Assembly (NCBI GenBank): GCA_963971225.1
Contig: OZ020270.1
Span: 22,021,689 to 22,085,688 of the forward strand
Direction: 5' to 3'
DNA length: 64,000 bases
Source of the DNA: Melieria omissa
Taxonomy: Eukaryota > Arthropoda > Insecta > Diptera > Ulidiidae
Below the pieces are notes generated by a model that was given only the letters and a program-made list of their open reading frames with translations, was not told where the DNA came from and searched no databases. The translations under genes and the position numbers were made by a program. Below are positions 23,145 through 34,785 of the stretch, piece after piece. The first letter of the stretch is position 1; every line of letters starts with the position of its first letter.

Positions 23145-26100
23145 GTAAATGAATAAAGCCAGCAAAAATTCATCAAACTTACTTTTGTTTGGATTTATTC
23201 ACAGTTATCTTGTTGGACACAACGCGCGAAGCGACACTTGAGTGGACCCGATATCCTTACGGCCCACAAGCTCAAACACCCGGGGTAAGAAATATATTGA
23301 TTAGCACTGTTAGTGGCAGATATTCTAAAGTTAAATTTATTTATTCAGAAAGTTGTATGGTATTCAGCAAACTTTCTGTTTGTTGTTTTGTTCATTGTAA
23401 TTGTTGCTCCATATCTCATATGTCATTATCTGTATATATTTGTGTTTATTCTTGGCAATAGTGGGTTGAAGAGTCATTCACCGATTTCGTGAAAGGCATC
23501 AATTGGCGCAGTTATGTTGTCTGTGATGTGGCTTATCATAATGTGAATAATTGGCTTTGGTCACCATTTATTGACCGTGGACCAGCAAATCGTCTTTATA
23601 TTGAGATTCAGTTCACCATACGCGATTGTTCATTGTTTCCAGGTACTTGAAAATATGCAATTGCGCCATATTGACATAACTTAAATTCCTACGTTTTGTG
23701 TTCTTTCATAGGCAATGCGTTATCGTGCAAGGAAACGTTCAGTTTATTATTTTATGAATTTGATGCGGCGACACGGGAGCCACCGCCTTGGCAGACAGAC
23801 AGTTACAAATTAATTGGTGAGTAAAGTGATTTCGTAATCAGACAGTACTTTTAATTATTTTAACTATATGTAATTTCTAATTTTTCTGTAGCTCGCATTG
23901 CTGCTGGCGAGGGACGTTTCAATCAAAATTCCGATGTGGATATCAACACTGAAGTGAAAAGTATTGCTGTCACGAAAAAAGGCGTTTACTTTGCATTTCG
24001 TGATCAGGGTGCTTGTATTAGCGTTTTGGCCGTTAAGGTTTATTATATTACGTGCCCGGCCGTAACGGAAAACTTCGCCCACTTCAATGAGACACCAACT
24101 GGCCGAGAAATTACAATTATTGAGAAGCAGAATGGGACATGCGTGGAGAACGCCGAACCATATGAACCACCCACATACCTGTGCAAGGGTGATGGCAAAT
24201 GGACTATTCTCACGGGCGGTTGTCATTGTAAAGTCGGCTACGAACCGGATTATGGCAATAAAGCATGTAGCGGTAAGTTCTAAATTGCTGTACGTATAAC
24301 TTGACTTGTATTTGATTTTTTGCTTGTTTTCTGTTTTAGAATGTTTAATTGGCACTTTTCGTTCGGTTGAGGTAAGCAAGTGCGTACCGTGTCCGCTCAA
24401 TTCGAATGCTTCCAAGGTGGCAGCGGCCTTTTGTAAATGTCTTCCTGGTTTCTACCGACATCCACGTGATGGAAAACATATGCCTTGCTACAAACCGCCT
24501 GGACCACCCACAAATTTAACTCTACTCTTTGTCGATCAAACGAGTGCAATATTGTCGTGGAACTTTCCCACGAAAGAAACGTCCGATGTCGCATTGCATA
24601 CGCGCATCGGCAAATACCGTAGCGATGTGGTGTACAAAGTGCGCTGTTTCTCATGCTCCGCGAACGTTGTATACAATCCATCCGCTGACACATTCAACGA
24701 TACAAAATTGACACTAACCAACCTGGAGCCGGTTACCACATACACGATACAGATACATTCGATGAATGGCATTTCGTACATTATGGACATAGAAAGTCAT
24801 GCAAACGAGACGTCGTCGCATGAAGGTTTCAGCGTAGCGTTGAACGCCGGCGGTGTTGATGCTGCGCTTGATGGTTCGTTTATAAATAACAAACTGCCTT
24901 TTGAGAATGTAAAAACGCCGAGCACGGCAGCCATCAATAATCAACCGATCGATCTGAGTCAAATAAAAACTGAATATGCCGAAATTATATTTACTACCGA
25001 ATCGGCTATACTGTCCACGGTGTTCAATGTGCGCGTGGTGGCGACAACAAGCAAGGAAGTGGACTTGGTCTGGGATAAGCCAGTGCAAAACGACTCACCA
25101 ATTGAATTCTACGAGGTGCGTTGGTTTCCCAAGCCCGAATTGGATGCGCTCAACAAGACAGCGCTCAACACAAAGGAGACAAAAGCGCATATAGGGGGAT
25201 TGAATGAAAACACCGAGTACGGGTTTCAAGTGCGTTGCAAAACACTCAACGGCTATGGTACTTACAGCAATATTGTGTATGCACAAACGCATCAGGGTGT
25301 CAGTTCAGGTAATAAAAATATCAGCAAAGTATTAAAAATATATATAAAATCTTTCTAATATCTTAGTTTATGATGATTCAATACAAATGCGCATTGTTGC
25401 TGGGGCTACGGTTGCGGTTGTTTTCATCCTGGTGCTGGTGATAGTGGCAACAGTCTTATTCCTGCGTTCCAAAAATCAGGATGACCTCGACAAAAAGTCC
25501 AGCAATCACTTGCCGCTACCATTAGATTATGCCAGCAATGAAGGTAAACATGCAGCATTCTTTTTATATGTCCGGCACATTTCAACTTTGCAGCCTTAAA
25601 ATACAAACACGCTAAAATAAGACTACAGATAGGGCCACTTTTCAACGCATTTAACGCGTTGGAACTCTGTTGAATGTTGAAGTTATTAATTTTTAAAAAT
25701 TTCAAATGGGCAAAAAATTTTGGAGTGTGACTTACTTAGGTGCTTTAAAAGAGCTTCAGCTGCAGTACAGCATAATTGTGGCGGATTTATTCCGGGCAAA
25801 AGTAAAAAAAAACTGATTTTGCGCTGCAGCGCCAGGGTGGATTCACTGCATATCGATTTTCTATTGCTTAGAATAAAATAACTTTTTTAAACTAAAAACG
25901 TTTTGCGAATATATTTGACAAATGCTCTGAATAATGCAGCGTACAATTAATAATCCATTGTATGTTATTCTACTTATACATTTCGAAAAAAACAAAAATT
26001 ATATTCAGGACTCGTCGTTACTTATAGTAAGTGTTGCGTATAAACATACAATATAAACAAGTTAAATGATTTTATTAATCGAAACACACATATTACCGTT

Positions 26101-29100
26101 ACCCGTTTGCGTTACTTAATATGTAAATAATATTTTTCTTCAAATGTGCATTACGTAAAATATCAATGTATACTCGTACATACACTTAAATACCAGATAT
26201 ATTTATGCAGTTGCAAAAATTATATTTGCAATAATAATCGTTTAAAAATATTTACATCGTCTAGTAAACAACGCTAATATAATACACTCTACTGGTTGAT
26301 TGTTGCTCACGTTTTGGCCAATTTGCGGTTGCAAATTTGTTTGTATCTTCGGTTTGTCATCACAGCTTTTCAGTTAAGCTTCGTTGCCACCGACCAACGC
26401 ATTAATGTGCTCATAGTAAATATACAGACACAAAACGGATAGTTTCGGATTGAATTTCTGAGGTTTTTTCCGGCAGGCTATTGTTTTAATAAGCTGTTAA
26501 TTTGCTTCGAAATTAGTTTGCTCAATCGAGCAGTTCCAGTTCGAGGGCAAGGGGCGTACGAGTATGTTTGAAGTGGTGTCTTATGCTTGGAAAAGGAGCA
26601 GTGTTCCAATAGAAAACTTAGTTTTTGACCAAGTTGTATACAATTTGTTTGTTTAGCTGGCGCTTCAACCGTTTATCGGTCTTGGCCGAATCCAAAAGAG
26701 CGCGCCAGCCGACTATTTAGCGGACAATATAAACATTTTATAATGTGCAGAATTGTGTTTGAAGCTTTTTACACACATGTTTTCAGTTCATTGCAGCGAT
26801 TTATTTCGTTAAGTGTAGTGTATCTAATATGGCGTTCAAACGACTTAAACGTGTTTAATGTGCTTAACCCTTTCGGTTATTCTATGCCATATGGCATAGT
26901 CTCTTTTCAGTGCCTATTTTAGGTCAAAAACTTGTGGATACTATATTTTTCAATTTTTGTATTTTTCTCTGAAGATTTTTATACCAAATCATGAAAAAAT
27001 ATTTTGATTAGTGTACCAAGTAACTTGTAAGGGTTCAGAAAGTGCGCAGTCCTATGGAGCTGCGTATTTTACAAAAAGAGGTTACTTCGTACTTTTATTT
27101 ATTCTATTACAAAAATTAATTTATTTTATAGGCTTATGTGAGTAATCTAGTAGGTATTTATTGCTTTAGTAAGTGTAAAAAAAGTTAGATCCCAAATATA
27201 GTTCACTAAGGCTGTACGATTTTTTTTATTTTTTACTATGCCATATTTCATGATGCCCAAAAACCACTTTTTCGAACAATATTTTAAAAAATGACTTTTG
27301 ATTATTCATTATGTAGGCTTAAACAGTAAAATGGAATAAAATGGAAAATAATGACTTTTAAAGTTAAAAACAAAAAAGAAGTACCGAAAGGGTTAAACAA
27401 GTTAAATGAACAAAACCAGTTCGAAAACCTGTTTATTCACATACAATTGTTATTGGAAATAAAACGTGTTAAACCATTTAACATGTTTTGAAACGACTTT
27501 TACGTAGGGTTGCAACCGAAAGCTTTCTATGAAAAAGCTTTTTTACCAACGAAACGCAGCTATTCATGTTTAAAAAACATCCCCTAAAATTCAGCTGTCA
27601 TTTCATCAAAACAAAACCAAACAACAATTAAAAATTTTTAAATTAATGAAAATAATCGTTTTGCTCGCACTGCTTTCATTCCATTCATCGTCTTTTTATG
27701 GCAGGTGACTACAAGGCTTCTAATATTTGGACGAAGTTGAGTATGTTGCCGTGGATCGTGAAATATGCGCCAATATTTCGCTCGAATCATGCTCCCAGCA
27801 CATTAGTTTACAAAAATATTTATTTTTTGTTTGTAAACAAACTGCTGTCAAATTAAACTTCATTGAGCAGTCTGGACGGTTGTGTTCTACAAAAAGCTCT
27901 TTTGACTTAAACTAGTTTAAATGAGTCAGTTTGAACGCTATATTAGAGAGTGTAGCGTTTTTAATTTTTTTTATTACTTTGATTTTTTAGTACATGCCAT
28001 GGATACAACACCAATCGTTAAAACTATACAAACAAATGGTAATTTTATGATTTGTTTTGGACCCCTGTTCGTGCTTAGTTTGGTGTAGTCTAATTTCTTA
28101 CCTAAAAACTTAGCTTCTTGTAGGCTTCCCTAGTTATAAGTATTTGCATGCTGCATGGTATTTCAAATTCGACTATGAATTTATATAACGAAACATTTGA
28201 TATCACATTAACAGAATTTAATACGCCCAAACATTAAACGACCGTTTTCCTATGCTATTGATTGACCGATATGCTATTATGTGCGCTTAAGTAATTAACA
28301 ACTTTTAGTTTCAGCGTGGTTTTATTTTCTTTTTGGCCAACTAACTTATGCATTTGAGCTTAGCCCTCTAGCCTGTCTTTTGGGTATTTGGTAAACAAAC
28401 ACACCTGCAACTAGCAGCACACATGCCATATTCTAATACATACATATATTAAACGCAATATACTATATATAGATAATACATATTCTATCTACAAACAGTG
28501 ATATTTGAATTCATTTACATTGTAGTGCTTTTCTCCTCATGAAACTGAATTGTTCGAAGCATTTATTTTTCCTGATAGTTTCACGAATTGTACTTTTTAA
28601 GGGCTTTTGTTTCTCTAACACCATTTTCTGCATACGTCTTAACACGTACTAGACTGAATATATTTTAATGTGCATCTATTGTAGTGACCACACCACTATT
28701 CGGAAACAGTCGCAGCTACGTGGATCCTCACACGTACGAAGATCCCAACCAGGCCATACGGGAGTTCGCGCGTGAAATCGATGCCAACTACATAACCATC
28801 GAGGCCATTATCGGTATGTATATGGGTTGAAGAAAAGAATATACAATATAAAGAATACGCATCTTCAAAAATTTGTCAAGCGTGTTTCATGACGCGGGGG
28901 AAGAGATGAGCGGAGGCATAGGTTGTGGGAAATTTGCTCGCGCTCAACAGTTTGCGATCTTGTTCGTCGAAGTGCAAGGGGAGAGTAAACAACGAACCAA
29001 AGCATCCGGGATTCGCTAATGTTTTTAGTGTTGTCGTTTATTGTCTGTATGCTTTTTTGTCTTGCCGAATGGTTTTGCTGCACAGATTGCTGTCAGCTCA

Positions 29101-31606
29101 CCATCAATCGAATCATTGTGGTGTATGGCTTTTTGCTGGCCAATGCTTTGATTGATTTAAAAATTTGGTGGTTGATCCCAATTTAAAATGTTTACAAATA
29201 TTTTAACGTGGCGAGTTCGAAGTAAAATTATTTGTTTATAATTTCACATGGTTGAGTACAATGTTGAGAATATGGGAAAACTACGAAAAAATGAACTGAT
29301 AGGCATATTGACTTCAAAATTCGTGATACACTTGAAATCAAAAATAATTAGATGCGTGTTTTGATTTGGTTGTTTTTTTAATCGAAATCTAACGGAGAAA
29401 CCAAGGGTTAAAAGATTGTATAGAAAAACATAATTTAATAGGTCTATTGACTTTCATTAGGGCGAAAGCACTACTAAAGCACTAAATAAAGAAATAAATA
29501 ATAAGACAAGTATTTTGTCATAAGAAAAATGTTATTTCGGCATGCCTACCTTTAAAAATAGTTTAAATATTCTACACCTGAATGGTTACATGGCGAATAA
29601 TGTGACCATAAATTTACAATATTAGATTTTCTCATTTTAGTTCTTTTAAACAAGAATTATATGTGGGCCGTAAGAAAAGTTCCAAAGAACGTTTTCTTTT
29701 CTTTCTAATTTCATTTTTATTTAATTGGCTTTGTTGATTACTTATTATTCATTTTTTAATTGCCTGTAGTGATCATATAGATCGCCATGCCAGCCATATG
29801 TTATTTTCTTTTCTATGATTTTGGCGCACACTACAGTCGGCAGTGATTTCAGATGTAATATGCGACGCCGTGCAGGCTTATAGAAGAAGAACAAAAGCCA
29901 GCCAGAAAATAGAAATCGTTTTACAATTTCAGCTTTTCGCCAGCGCAACAACAAGCACAACAGCACATCGTTTTCCTCCTCTTCGGACAATTGAGCGAGA
30001 ATGAACGAGTGAGCACAGACGCGGCAGTCGTGTTTCTATGATTTGCGCTCAGAGCATTGTGCTGTAATTTCAAGTGTTTCCTCTTGTTGTCTACCCCCCG
30101 CATCAAGAAGACGGGTGGCGATATCAGCACCCGCATTCAAATTTTTGCTTGTACGTGATGCACACTCTTTATGTTCCATACTTTTTGGTTGAACTGAATG
30201 TTCGTTGGCTTACTAATGTTACGTTTGTGTTTTGCCACATTTACAGGTGGAGGCGAGTTCGGTGATGTGTGCCGTGGCCGTTTGAAAGTACCGCCCAACT
30301 TCGTACAAGATATCGATGTCGCCATAAAAACATTAAAGCCGGGTAATTTTGAAACCAATAATAAGGATTTAGAACACTCCAAAACCATTAAAAACCATTT
30401 GTGTTTATATTTTTTAGGTTCGTCTGAGAAAGCCCGTTGTGACTTCTTAACGGAAGCCTCGATAATGGGCCAATTTGATCATCCAAACGTGATTTACTTG
30501 CAGGGCGTGGTTACGCGCTCGAACCCTGTCATGATTATCACCGAGTACATGGAGAACGGCAGCCTCGACACATTTTTGCGTGTGAACGATGGTAAATTTC
30601 AGACGCTGCAACTGATCATTATGCTGCGTGGTATTGCCAGTGGTATGTCGTATCTCAGCGACATGAACTATGTTCATCGCGACTTGGCTGCACGCAACGT
30701 ACTGGTTAATGCTCAATTAATATGTAAAATTGCCGATTTTGGGCTTTCGCGCGAAATTGAAAATGCCAGCGACGCTTACACCACACGCGTAATTATCTTT
30801 ACTCTTTTACTTTGGCATAAAGGGAAGGTTTGTAACTATTTTCATATTTATAGGGTGGCAAAATACCTGTGCGCTGGACTGCACCGGAGGCGATTGCTTT
30901 TCGTAAATTTACATCGGCTTCTGATGTTTGGTCATATGGTGTTGTTCTGTGGGAGGTGATGTCGTACGGCGAACGGCCATATTGGAACTGGTCAAATCAA
31001 GTATGTCAAGTATACATTTCGGTATGTATTTTTATAGCTACTCTCTCTCTCTTTGTATCGATAGGATGTGATAAAAAGTATAGAGAAAGGTTATAGACTG
31101 CCAGCACCGATGGATTGCCCGGAGGCATTATACCAGTTAATGCTGGATTGTTGGCAAAAGCAACGCACGCATCGGCCAACATTCTCGAGTATCGTTTCAA
31201 CGCTCGACAATCTGGCACGCCAGCCTCAAGCATTGTTAACAACGAGAAATTCTCCAGAAAATGATGGCACACATATCATGGAGGGACAACGTGGCCATAA
31301 TATATTTATAAGCACAGACATGTGGCTTGAAAATATAAAAATGTCCCGTTATTCACAACATTTCAAAGAGGCTAATTTAGTGACTACACAGCAGGTAAGT
31401 AATGGCTGTAGTTTGTGATATTCGTGAGCGTCTGCACTGCTGCTGCTGAATTGATGAAATATGCTCTGGTCTATTTCTGTTGCATTTTCCATCCTGCGTA
31501 GATCTCCAGGTTAACGGCGCAACAGCTGTCCGATATGGGTATAACATTAGTTGGACATCAGAAGAAGATCTTACACCAGGCTAGACAGTTGGACACCATA
31601 ATTTAG
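22325..31606 (+). CDS. Eph: Eph receptor tyrosine kinase, 13 coding exons (spliced)
   Basis: Transmembrane receptor for ephrins, acting in contact-dependent axon guidance and cell sorting. Exons: 22325-23144, 23205-23284, 23462-23642, 23712-23816, 23892-24272, 24340-25308, 25367-25543, 28685-28813, 30247-30342, 30418-30788, 30854-31000, 31065-31394, 31502-31606. Every junction is GT-AG and the phases fit, giving 3,891 nt (1,296 aa) from the ATG at 22325. Starting at the ATG at 23060 gives 1,051 aa with a classical signal peptide, close to the usual size of the family, so I favour 23060 as the minimal start. Numbering from there: ligand-binding domain about 30-205, Cys-rich region to about 330, FN3 domains about 330-450 and 500-595, TM about 609-630, juxtamembrane tyrosines about 670, kinase about 690-950, SAM about 975-1045. 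The kinase has [21 protein letters not shown] and APE, so it should be active. The C-terminus DTII fits a class I PDZ ligand (S/T-x-hydrophobic). Introns 7 (3.1 kb) and 8 (1.4 kb) carry TEs. Confidence 0.95.
23205..23284 (+). CDS. Eph: Eph coding exon 2: start of ligand-binding domain
   Basis: Preceded by a 60-nt intron. It encodes [18 protein letters not shown], the typical opening of the Eph ligand-binding jellyroll (VxLLDTxxATxELxW). The donor is CGGG|GTAAGA, and joining to exon 3 in phase 0 restores a Gly-Trp pair at the junction. Confidence 0.92.
23462..23642 (+). CDS. Eph: Eph coding exon 3: ligand-binding domain
   Basis: Encodes [18 protein letters not shown] and then [18 protein letters not shown] and a [11 protein letters not shown] strand, all conserved in the ephrin-binding domain. 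Donor CCAG|GTACTT. Confidence 0.93.
23712..23816 (+). CDS. Eph: Eph coding exon 4: ligand-binding domain
   Basis: Encodes [20 protein letters not shown], including the conserved cysteine and the CKETFxLxxxE motif of Eph receptors. Flanked by a 69-nt and a 75-nt intron. Confidence 0.93.
23892..24272 (+). CDS. Eph: Eph coding exon 5: end of ligand-binding domain, start of Cys-rich region
   Basis: Encodes [10 protein letters not shown], then the [20 protein letters not shown] strand that closes the ligand-binding domain. The sushi-like Cys-rich segment follows ([28 protein letters not shown]). Donor AGCG|GTAAGT. Confidence 0.94.
24340..25308 (+). CDS. Eph: Eph coding exon 6: EGF-like Cys region and both FN3 domains
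   Basis: The longest exon. It starts [19 protein letters not shown], the EGF-like Cys cluster (CKCLPGFYR). The first FN3 begins at [10 protein letters not shown] and carries the tryptophan in ILSWNFP. A linker of about 50 residues with no clear motif follows, then a second FN3 ([19 protein letters not shown]) ends the exon. Donor TCAG|GTAATA. Confidence 0.94.
25367..25543 (+). CDS. Eph: Eph coding exon 7: transmembrane segment
   Basis: Encodes [20 protein letters not shown] followed by ATVLFLRSK: one hydrophobic helix of about 22 residues with a basic stop-transfer end. A short cytoplasmic segment ([11 protein letters not shown]) follows. The donor GAAG|GTAAAC opens the 3.1 kb intron 7; reading through it meets a stop after about 16 codons. 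Confidence 0.93.
25544..28684 (+). other. Eph intron 7
   Basis: A 3,141-nt AT-rich intron between the TM and juxtamembrane exons. It holds a TTAA-flanked MITE (26864-27396) and a short GC-richer block at 26656-26715 that resembles a dispersed repeat. A 62-codon ORF at 27727 has no recognisable features. No alternative exon is evident. Confidence 0.7.
26864..27396. mobile_element. piggyBac-like MITE in Eph intron 7
   Basis: Starts TTAACCCTTTCGGT and ends ACCGAAAGGGTTAA: a 10-bp perfect inverted repeat flanked by a TTAA duplication, the hallmark of piggyBac-type elements. 533 bp with no ORF. An internal palindrome near 26885 reads ATGCCATATGGCAT. Confidence 0.6.
28685..28813 (+). CDS. Eph: Eph coding exon 8: juxtamembrane region
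   Basis: Encodes [11 protein letters not shown] and then [20 protein letters not shown], the near-invariant Eph juxtamembrane motif. Its two tyrosines autoinhibit the kinase until phosphorylated and then recruit SH2 proteins (established for the family). Donor ATCG|GTATGT. Confidence 0.95.
28834..30187 (+). repeat. dispersed element filling Eph intron 8 (copy 1)
   Basis: About 1.35 kb, matched almost end to end by the reverse complement of 52594-55590 once the insertion at 53606-55252 is removed. It occupies nearly all of the 1,433-nt intron 8. No coding capacity was recognised; it contains GC-richer blocks at both ends and an AT-rich middle. In copy 2 the outer ends read AACTCGTATCAAA and TTTGATACGGGTT, a probable short inverted repeat, so a non-autonomous DNA transposon is likely. 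Confidence 0.65.
30247..30342 (+). CDS. Eph: Eph coding exon 9: kinase glycine loop and catalytic lysine
   Basis: Encodes [11 protein letters not shown] (glycine-rich loop) and VAIKTLKPG (beta-3 lysine). It ends at CCGG|GTAATT. The following intron is only 75 nt, has no in-frame stop and is a multiple of three, so a simple ORF scan runs straight through it. Confidence 0.93.
30418..30788 (+). CDS. Eph: Eph coding exon 10: kinase core
   Basis: Encodes [19 protein letters not shown] (alpha-C), the [10 protein letters not shown] hinge region, [12 protein letters not shown] (catalytic loop), IADFGLSR (Mg-binding DFG) and the activation-loop tyrosine in DAYTTR. Donor CGC|GTAATT in phase 0. Confidence 0.95.
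30854..31000 (+). CDS. Eph: Eph coding exon 11: kinase C-lobe
   Basis: Encodes [19 protein letters not shown] and the [20 protein letters not shown] segment, diagnostic of Eph-class tyrosine kinases. Donor CAA|GTATGT; 64-nt intron with a short CT run. Confidence 0.95.
31065..31394 (+). CDS. Eph: Eph coding exon 12: end of kinase, linker and start of SAM
   Basis: Encodes [19 protein letters not shown] and [16 protein letters not shown] (kinase helices H-I with the conserved Arg). After a linker, the SAM domain opens with [17 protein letters not shown]. Donor CAG|GTAAGT. Confidence 0.94.
31502..31606 (+). CDS. Eph: Eph coding exon 13: SAM end, C-terminus, stop
   Basis: Encodes [20 protein letters not shown] and [14 protein letters not shown], then TAG at 31604-31606. 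LxxMGIxxxGHxKKIL is the SAM helix-5 signature. The 35 codons keep phase 0 from exon 12. Confidence 0.94.
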   Translation: MSRLTAQQLSDMGITLVGHQKKILHQARQLDTII

Positions 31607-32460
31607 AATTTATAATAATTATACATACATTTATATAAGCTTATTCTCGAATGTATATAATTCATTAGAGTATCTGAAAGATAGGAATATAACAGAAACT
31701 TATTCTAAAAACGAAAATCGCCGCAAAGCAAAGGTAATAAAAAATACTTATATTTATTATAAGGGGTAGAATGTTAGTTGGATTTTAATTTGTCTAAAGA
31801 AATTTCTTATAACATATTAATTTTAATTAAAACCAAGCAGGAAAATGGCATGAAATGTATTTGTTTCCATACATTACTTTTACCTATATTGCTTATTGCC
31901 AAATTGGCTGTTATTATTAAAACAAAACAATGAAAAAAGAATAGAATAATAAAGCTAAACGAAACACAAAAATCTAAATATTTTTTATATTTCCCTTTTT
32001 TAAACAAAGCAAAAATCAGAAAAATACACTATATATACATGTATGCCTAGTTCAAATTAAGTAGAGCTCTAGCGTGAATTTCTGATGTCGTTTCTTCGCC
32101 AGTACGTCAGAATGCAATCTTTCGTTTGTGTTTCAACTTTGAGGTTTTCGTTTATAGAAATTGGTCTGTTTTCCGTATTTTTGTTTCAACTGGTGTGTAG
32201 TTGTAGACAGTAAATATAACTTTAGGACCCGTTCGAAGCAATACAAATGTATTTAAAAAGTGTTAAGTGAACAAGAAAAACGTAACGAAAAACTAAATGC
32301 GAAACAAAGTGAAAGTTAAAATACGAATACACAGCGACACACAAACACCTACAAATACACTCAAGCAGAACACGAAGAGAATGAATCCACATAAAAGCCT
32401 TCCAGCATTTAATATTCTGCCTCAATAAACTTCACTACCATTCGTCGGTAGCAATAAAAA
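31607..32460 (+). other. Eph: Eph 3' UTR (extent inferred)
   Basis: AT-rich sequence after the stop with poly(A) signals AATAAA at 31736, 32424 and 32453. No repeats or ORFs of note. A short or a long 3' UTR, or both, is possible. Confidence 0.5.
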
Positions 32461-33652
32461 ATTGTATGCAAATTTTTAAAGATCAACCACAACTACAAAT
32501 TATGTGATGAAACAGTTGACGCCGACCAATGATACAAAACGCAAAACCGGCCGATAAATTATGGCAACGTTTGTGGTAGAAGCTGTTGGCTCCGAGTAGA
32601 AACAACAAGACGGTTATATTGATATAGACTTGGGTTTATTTATTATGTGTATAAGCCAGTATTATAATATAGATTATATGAAAAGAAAATAACAAAAACG
32701 AATTGGCTCTACCCCTGCACATCACTTCTGTAATTAATCGTTAGAAAATTAATATTAAAAGAAAAATCAATATCGCTAATAAAATATATACAAACATAAT
32801 TTTTTTATTTGACACAAGAATCTTATATTTTATTGTTTTGAATAAATGGATTGCAAGAGAATGCAAATAATCGCTGGGGGTTACCTGCTTGACTATAACA
32901 ATTGCAAAATCGTCTGTGTTAGAAATAATAGCAAACAATTTGGCGAATTGAATGTTTGAAGGAAAATTTAAGAAAAAATTTGTTTTTCAGCAGCAGTTAG
33001 AGAACGATTTAACGCCGTCGGGAAACCGAACACATTCGCAGTGCGCAGCGTCGCTGACAAGCACTAAAGCAGTTAGCTGCTGTTGGAGTAAGGCCTCTTT
33101 TGTTGCCATTTTTTTCGGGTGTCCGTCAGAATGTCCGAACGGCAACAAAGGGCGCTTAAGTTCTGACGCTGGCGAAATATGTCCGAATATGAGATCTTAA
33201 GGCTGAGCAAATCTACCAATATTTGTATCGTTTAAGCACTTCGCACGACAGTCATTGCTATATTACAAATAGCCACAAATTCGACAAGGTGGCCAAATTA
33301 AAATCTCAACAAGCCTCATATTAAGAAACATGAAAAATTCTACAAAAAAACCTCAGTGCAAGGTCGGTTAGCTTCTATTCTCAAAAACAGCCATAAATTC
33401 TACGAGGAATCCTGATCAGTGAGCTGCGCCACTCATAGCCCAGCGTAAATATCAACTCAAAATTTAACTCCCCTTCCAAATACTGGACATACAGCTGAAT
33501 CTGTTGCGCCTGTTCCGAACGACACTTCTTGCTGCCCAATTAATCGTTCCTCTCCCATCATCTACATTTCGATTTATGGTACTGAAATTAATTTGTAATT
33601 GGCAATTAGTTAATGTCTGCCGGCTGTGCTGCGAAATTTAAACCGGCTTAAG
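32461..33652. other. Eph downstream intergenic sequence
   Basis: No gene recognised. A GC-richer island at 33000-33200 has an 82-codon ORF without motifs. Confidence 0.4.
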
Positions 33653-34179
33653 TGCAGAATAGCGTACCCTCGTGAATTAATAAGTATGCTTATACAAAGA
33701 AGTTTCGCTCCTGAGTCTAACAAACTAAAAATTTTGCCTGGGAAATGCCTACAAAAGGTGTGGCACGGGGTCAAAGTTCAAAACTTTTATCAAAATAACT
33801 CATTCAATTTTCAATCGATTTATATGATATGGGTATCAAACGAAAGGTCTTTTTCATACCTTTATTTTGGTGTACCAGAAAAAAATCGGGTTTTGTAAAT
33901 TTTATAAAAAAAATAATTGTTTGCATATAATTTTTTACTCGTACATATAAAGTATATAATGTGGTACACCAAAATGAAGGTATGAAAAAGACCTTTCGTT
34001 TAATACCCATATTGAATAAATCGATAGAAAATTGACTGAGTTTTTATGATAAAAGTTTTAAACTTTGACACCGTCGTAGGCGTTTCCCAGGAAAAATTTT
34101 TAGTTTGTTACATTCATAAAACCAAGCTTTATACAGCCAAATTTTTTATTTTTTTTTCAGGAGGGTACGCTATTCTGCA
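33653..34179. mobile_element. foldback element with arms of about 225 bp
   Basis: Both ends read TGCAGAATAGCGTACCCTC inward. Arms of about 225 bp (33653-33876, 33961-34179) are imperfect reverse complements around a loop of about 85 bp. A partial copy at 7199-7520 has the same left arm but the loop in reverse orientation. Non-coding. Transcribed, it would fold into a long hairpin. Confidence 0.6.
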
Positions 34180-34200
34180 ATTGTTCCTTTAAACCAAACA

Positions 34201-34785
34201 AACAAAAAAATGCCAGTTGCAGTTCTAGGTTTTGATATGTGCAATTTTTATAATCTATAATGTTTATTAATTTTTATACAGTTTTCTCCTTATAAACGAG
34301 CATAATAAAAATAAATATTTTTTTTTTTAATTTATAATTCTAATAAATAAAACTGTGAGAAGTAATTTTGGTTTGTGCCATTGTTTGTTTGCCTTATATA
34401 CAAATATAAAAGCAAGCGTATAAATAAATAATTATAAAGATACAAATAATAAAAAATCTAAATACAATTGTAAAAAAGTCGCGTTATTGTGCTGTCGACA
34501 AGTCAACAACTATCAACTCAAGTCAGCACAACTCACCTTCGGTCAACGTGTACGACTTTAAAGGTCAAACTCCATGAAGCGCGTTTCAGGCGTTCAGGGT
34601 TTGTCGCGTTATGGCGTTTCACGCGTTATTCGCGTTGCAATGTTGTATGCTTAACCATGTCATTTCTTTTTGGCTGAAAAGAAGGATAAATCCACTAGGT
34701 TTGACAATTTCGCAGGATATCGCATTGGAAGAAAAGCATAAAAAAACGAATTACAAAATTTAAAAATTTTCTGAAAATACTTATT
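34201..34785. other. AT-rich spacer with left end of a TIR element
   Basis: CAAACTCCATGAAGCGCGTT at 34566 is matched in inverted orientation near 42306 (with one difference). The two may bound one old composite element (34.57-42.31 kb) that includes the hAT relic. No target duplication was found, so this is tentative. Confidence 0.3.

Noticed and set aside
27727..27915. 62-codon ORF in Eph intron 7 as a possible alternative exon
   Set aside because: No splice-site pair in a phase compatible with exons 7 and 8 was evident, and no receptor-like motif.
30198..30959. Continuous 253-codon kinase ORF as a single exon
   Set aside because: It reads through a 75-nt GT-AG intron and past the exon 10 donor; kinase alignment shows extra residues after KPG and unrelated residues after TTR.
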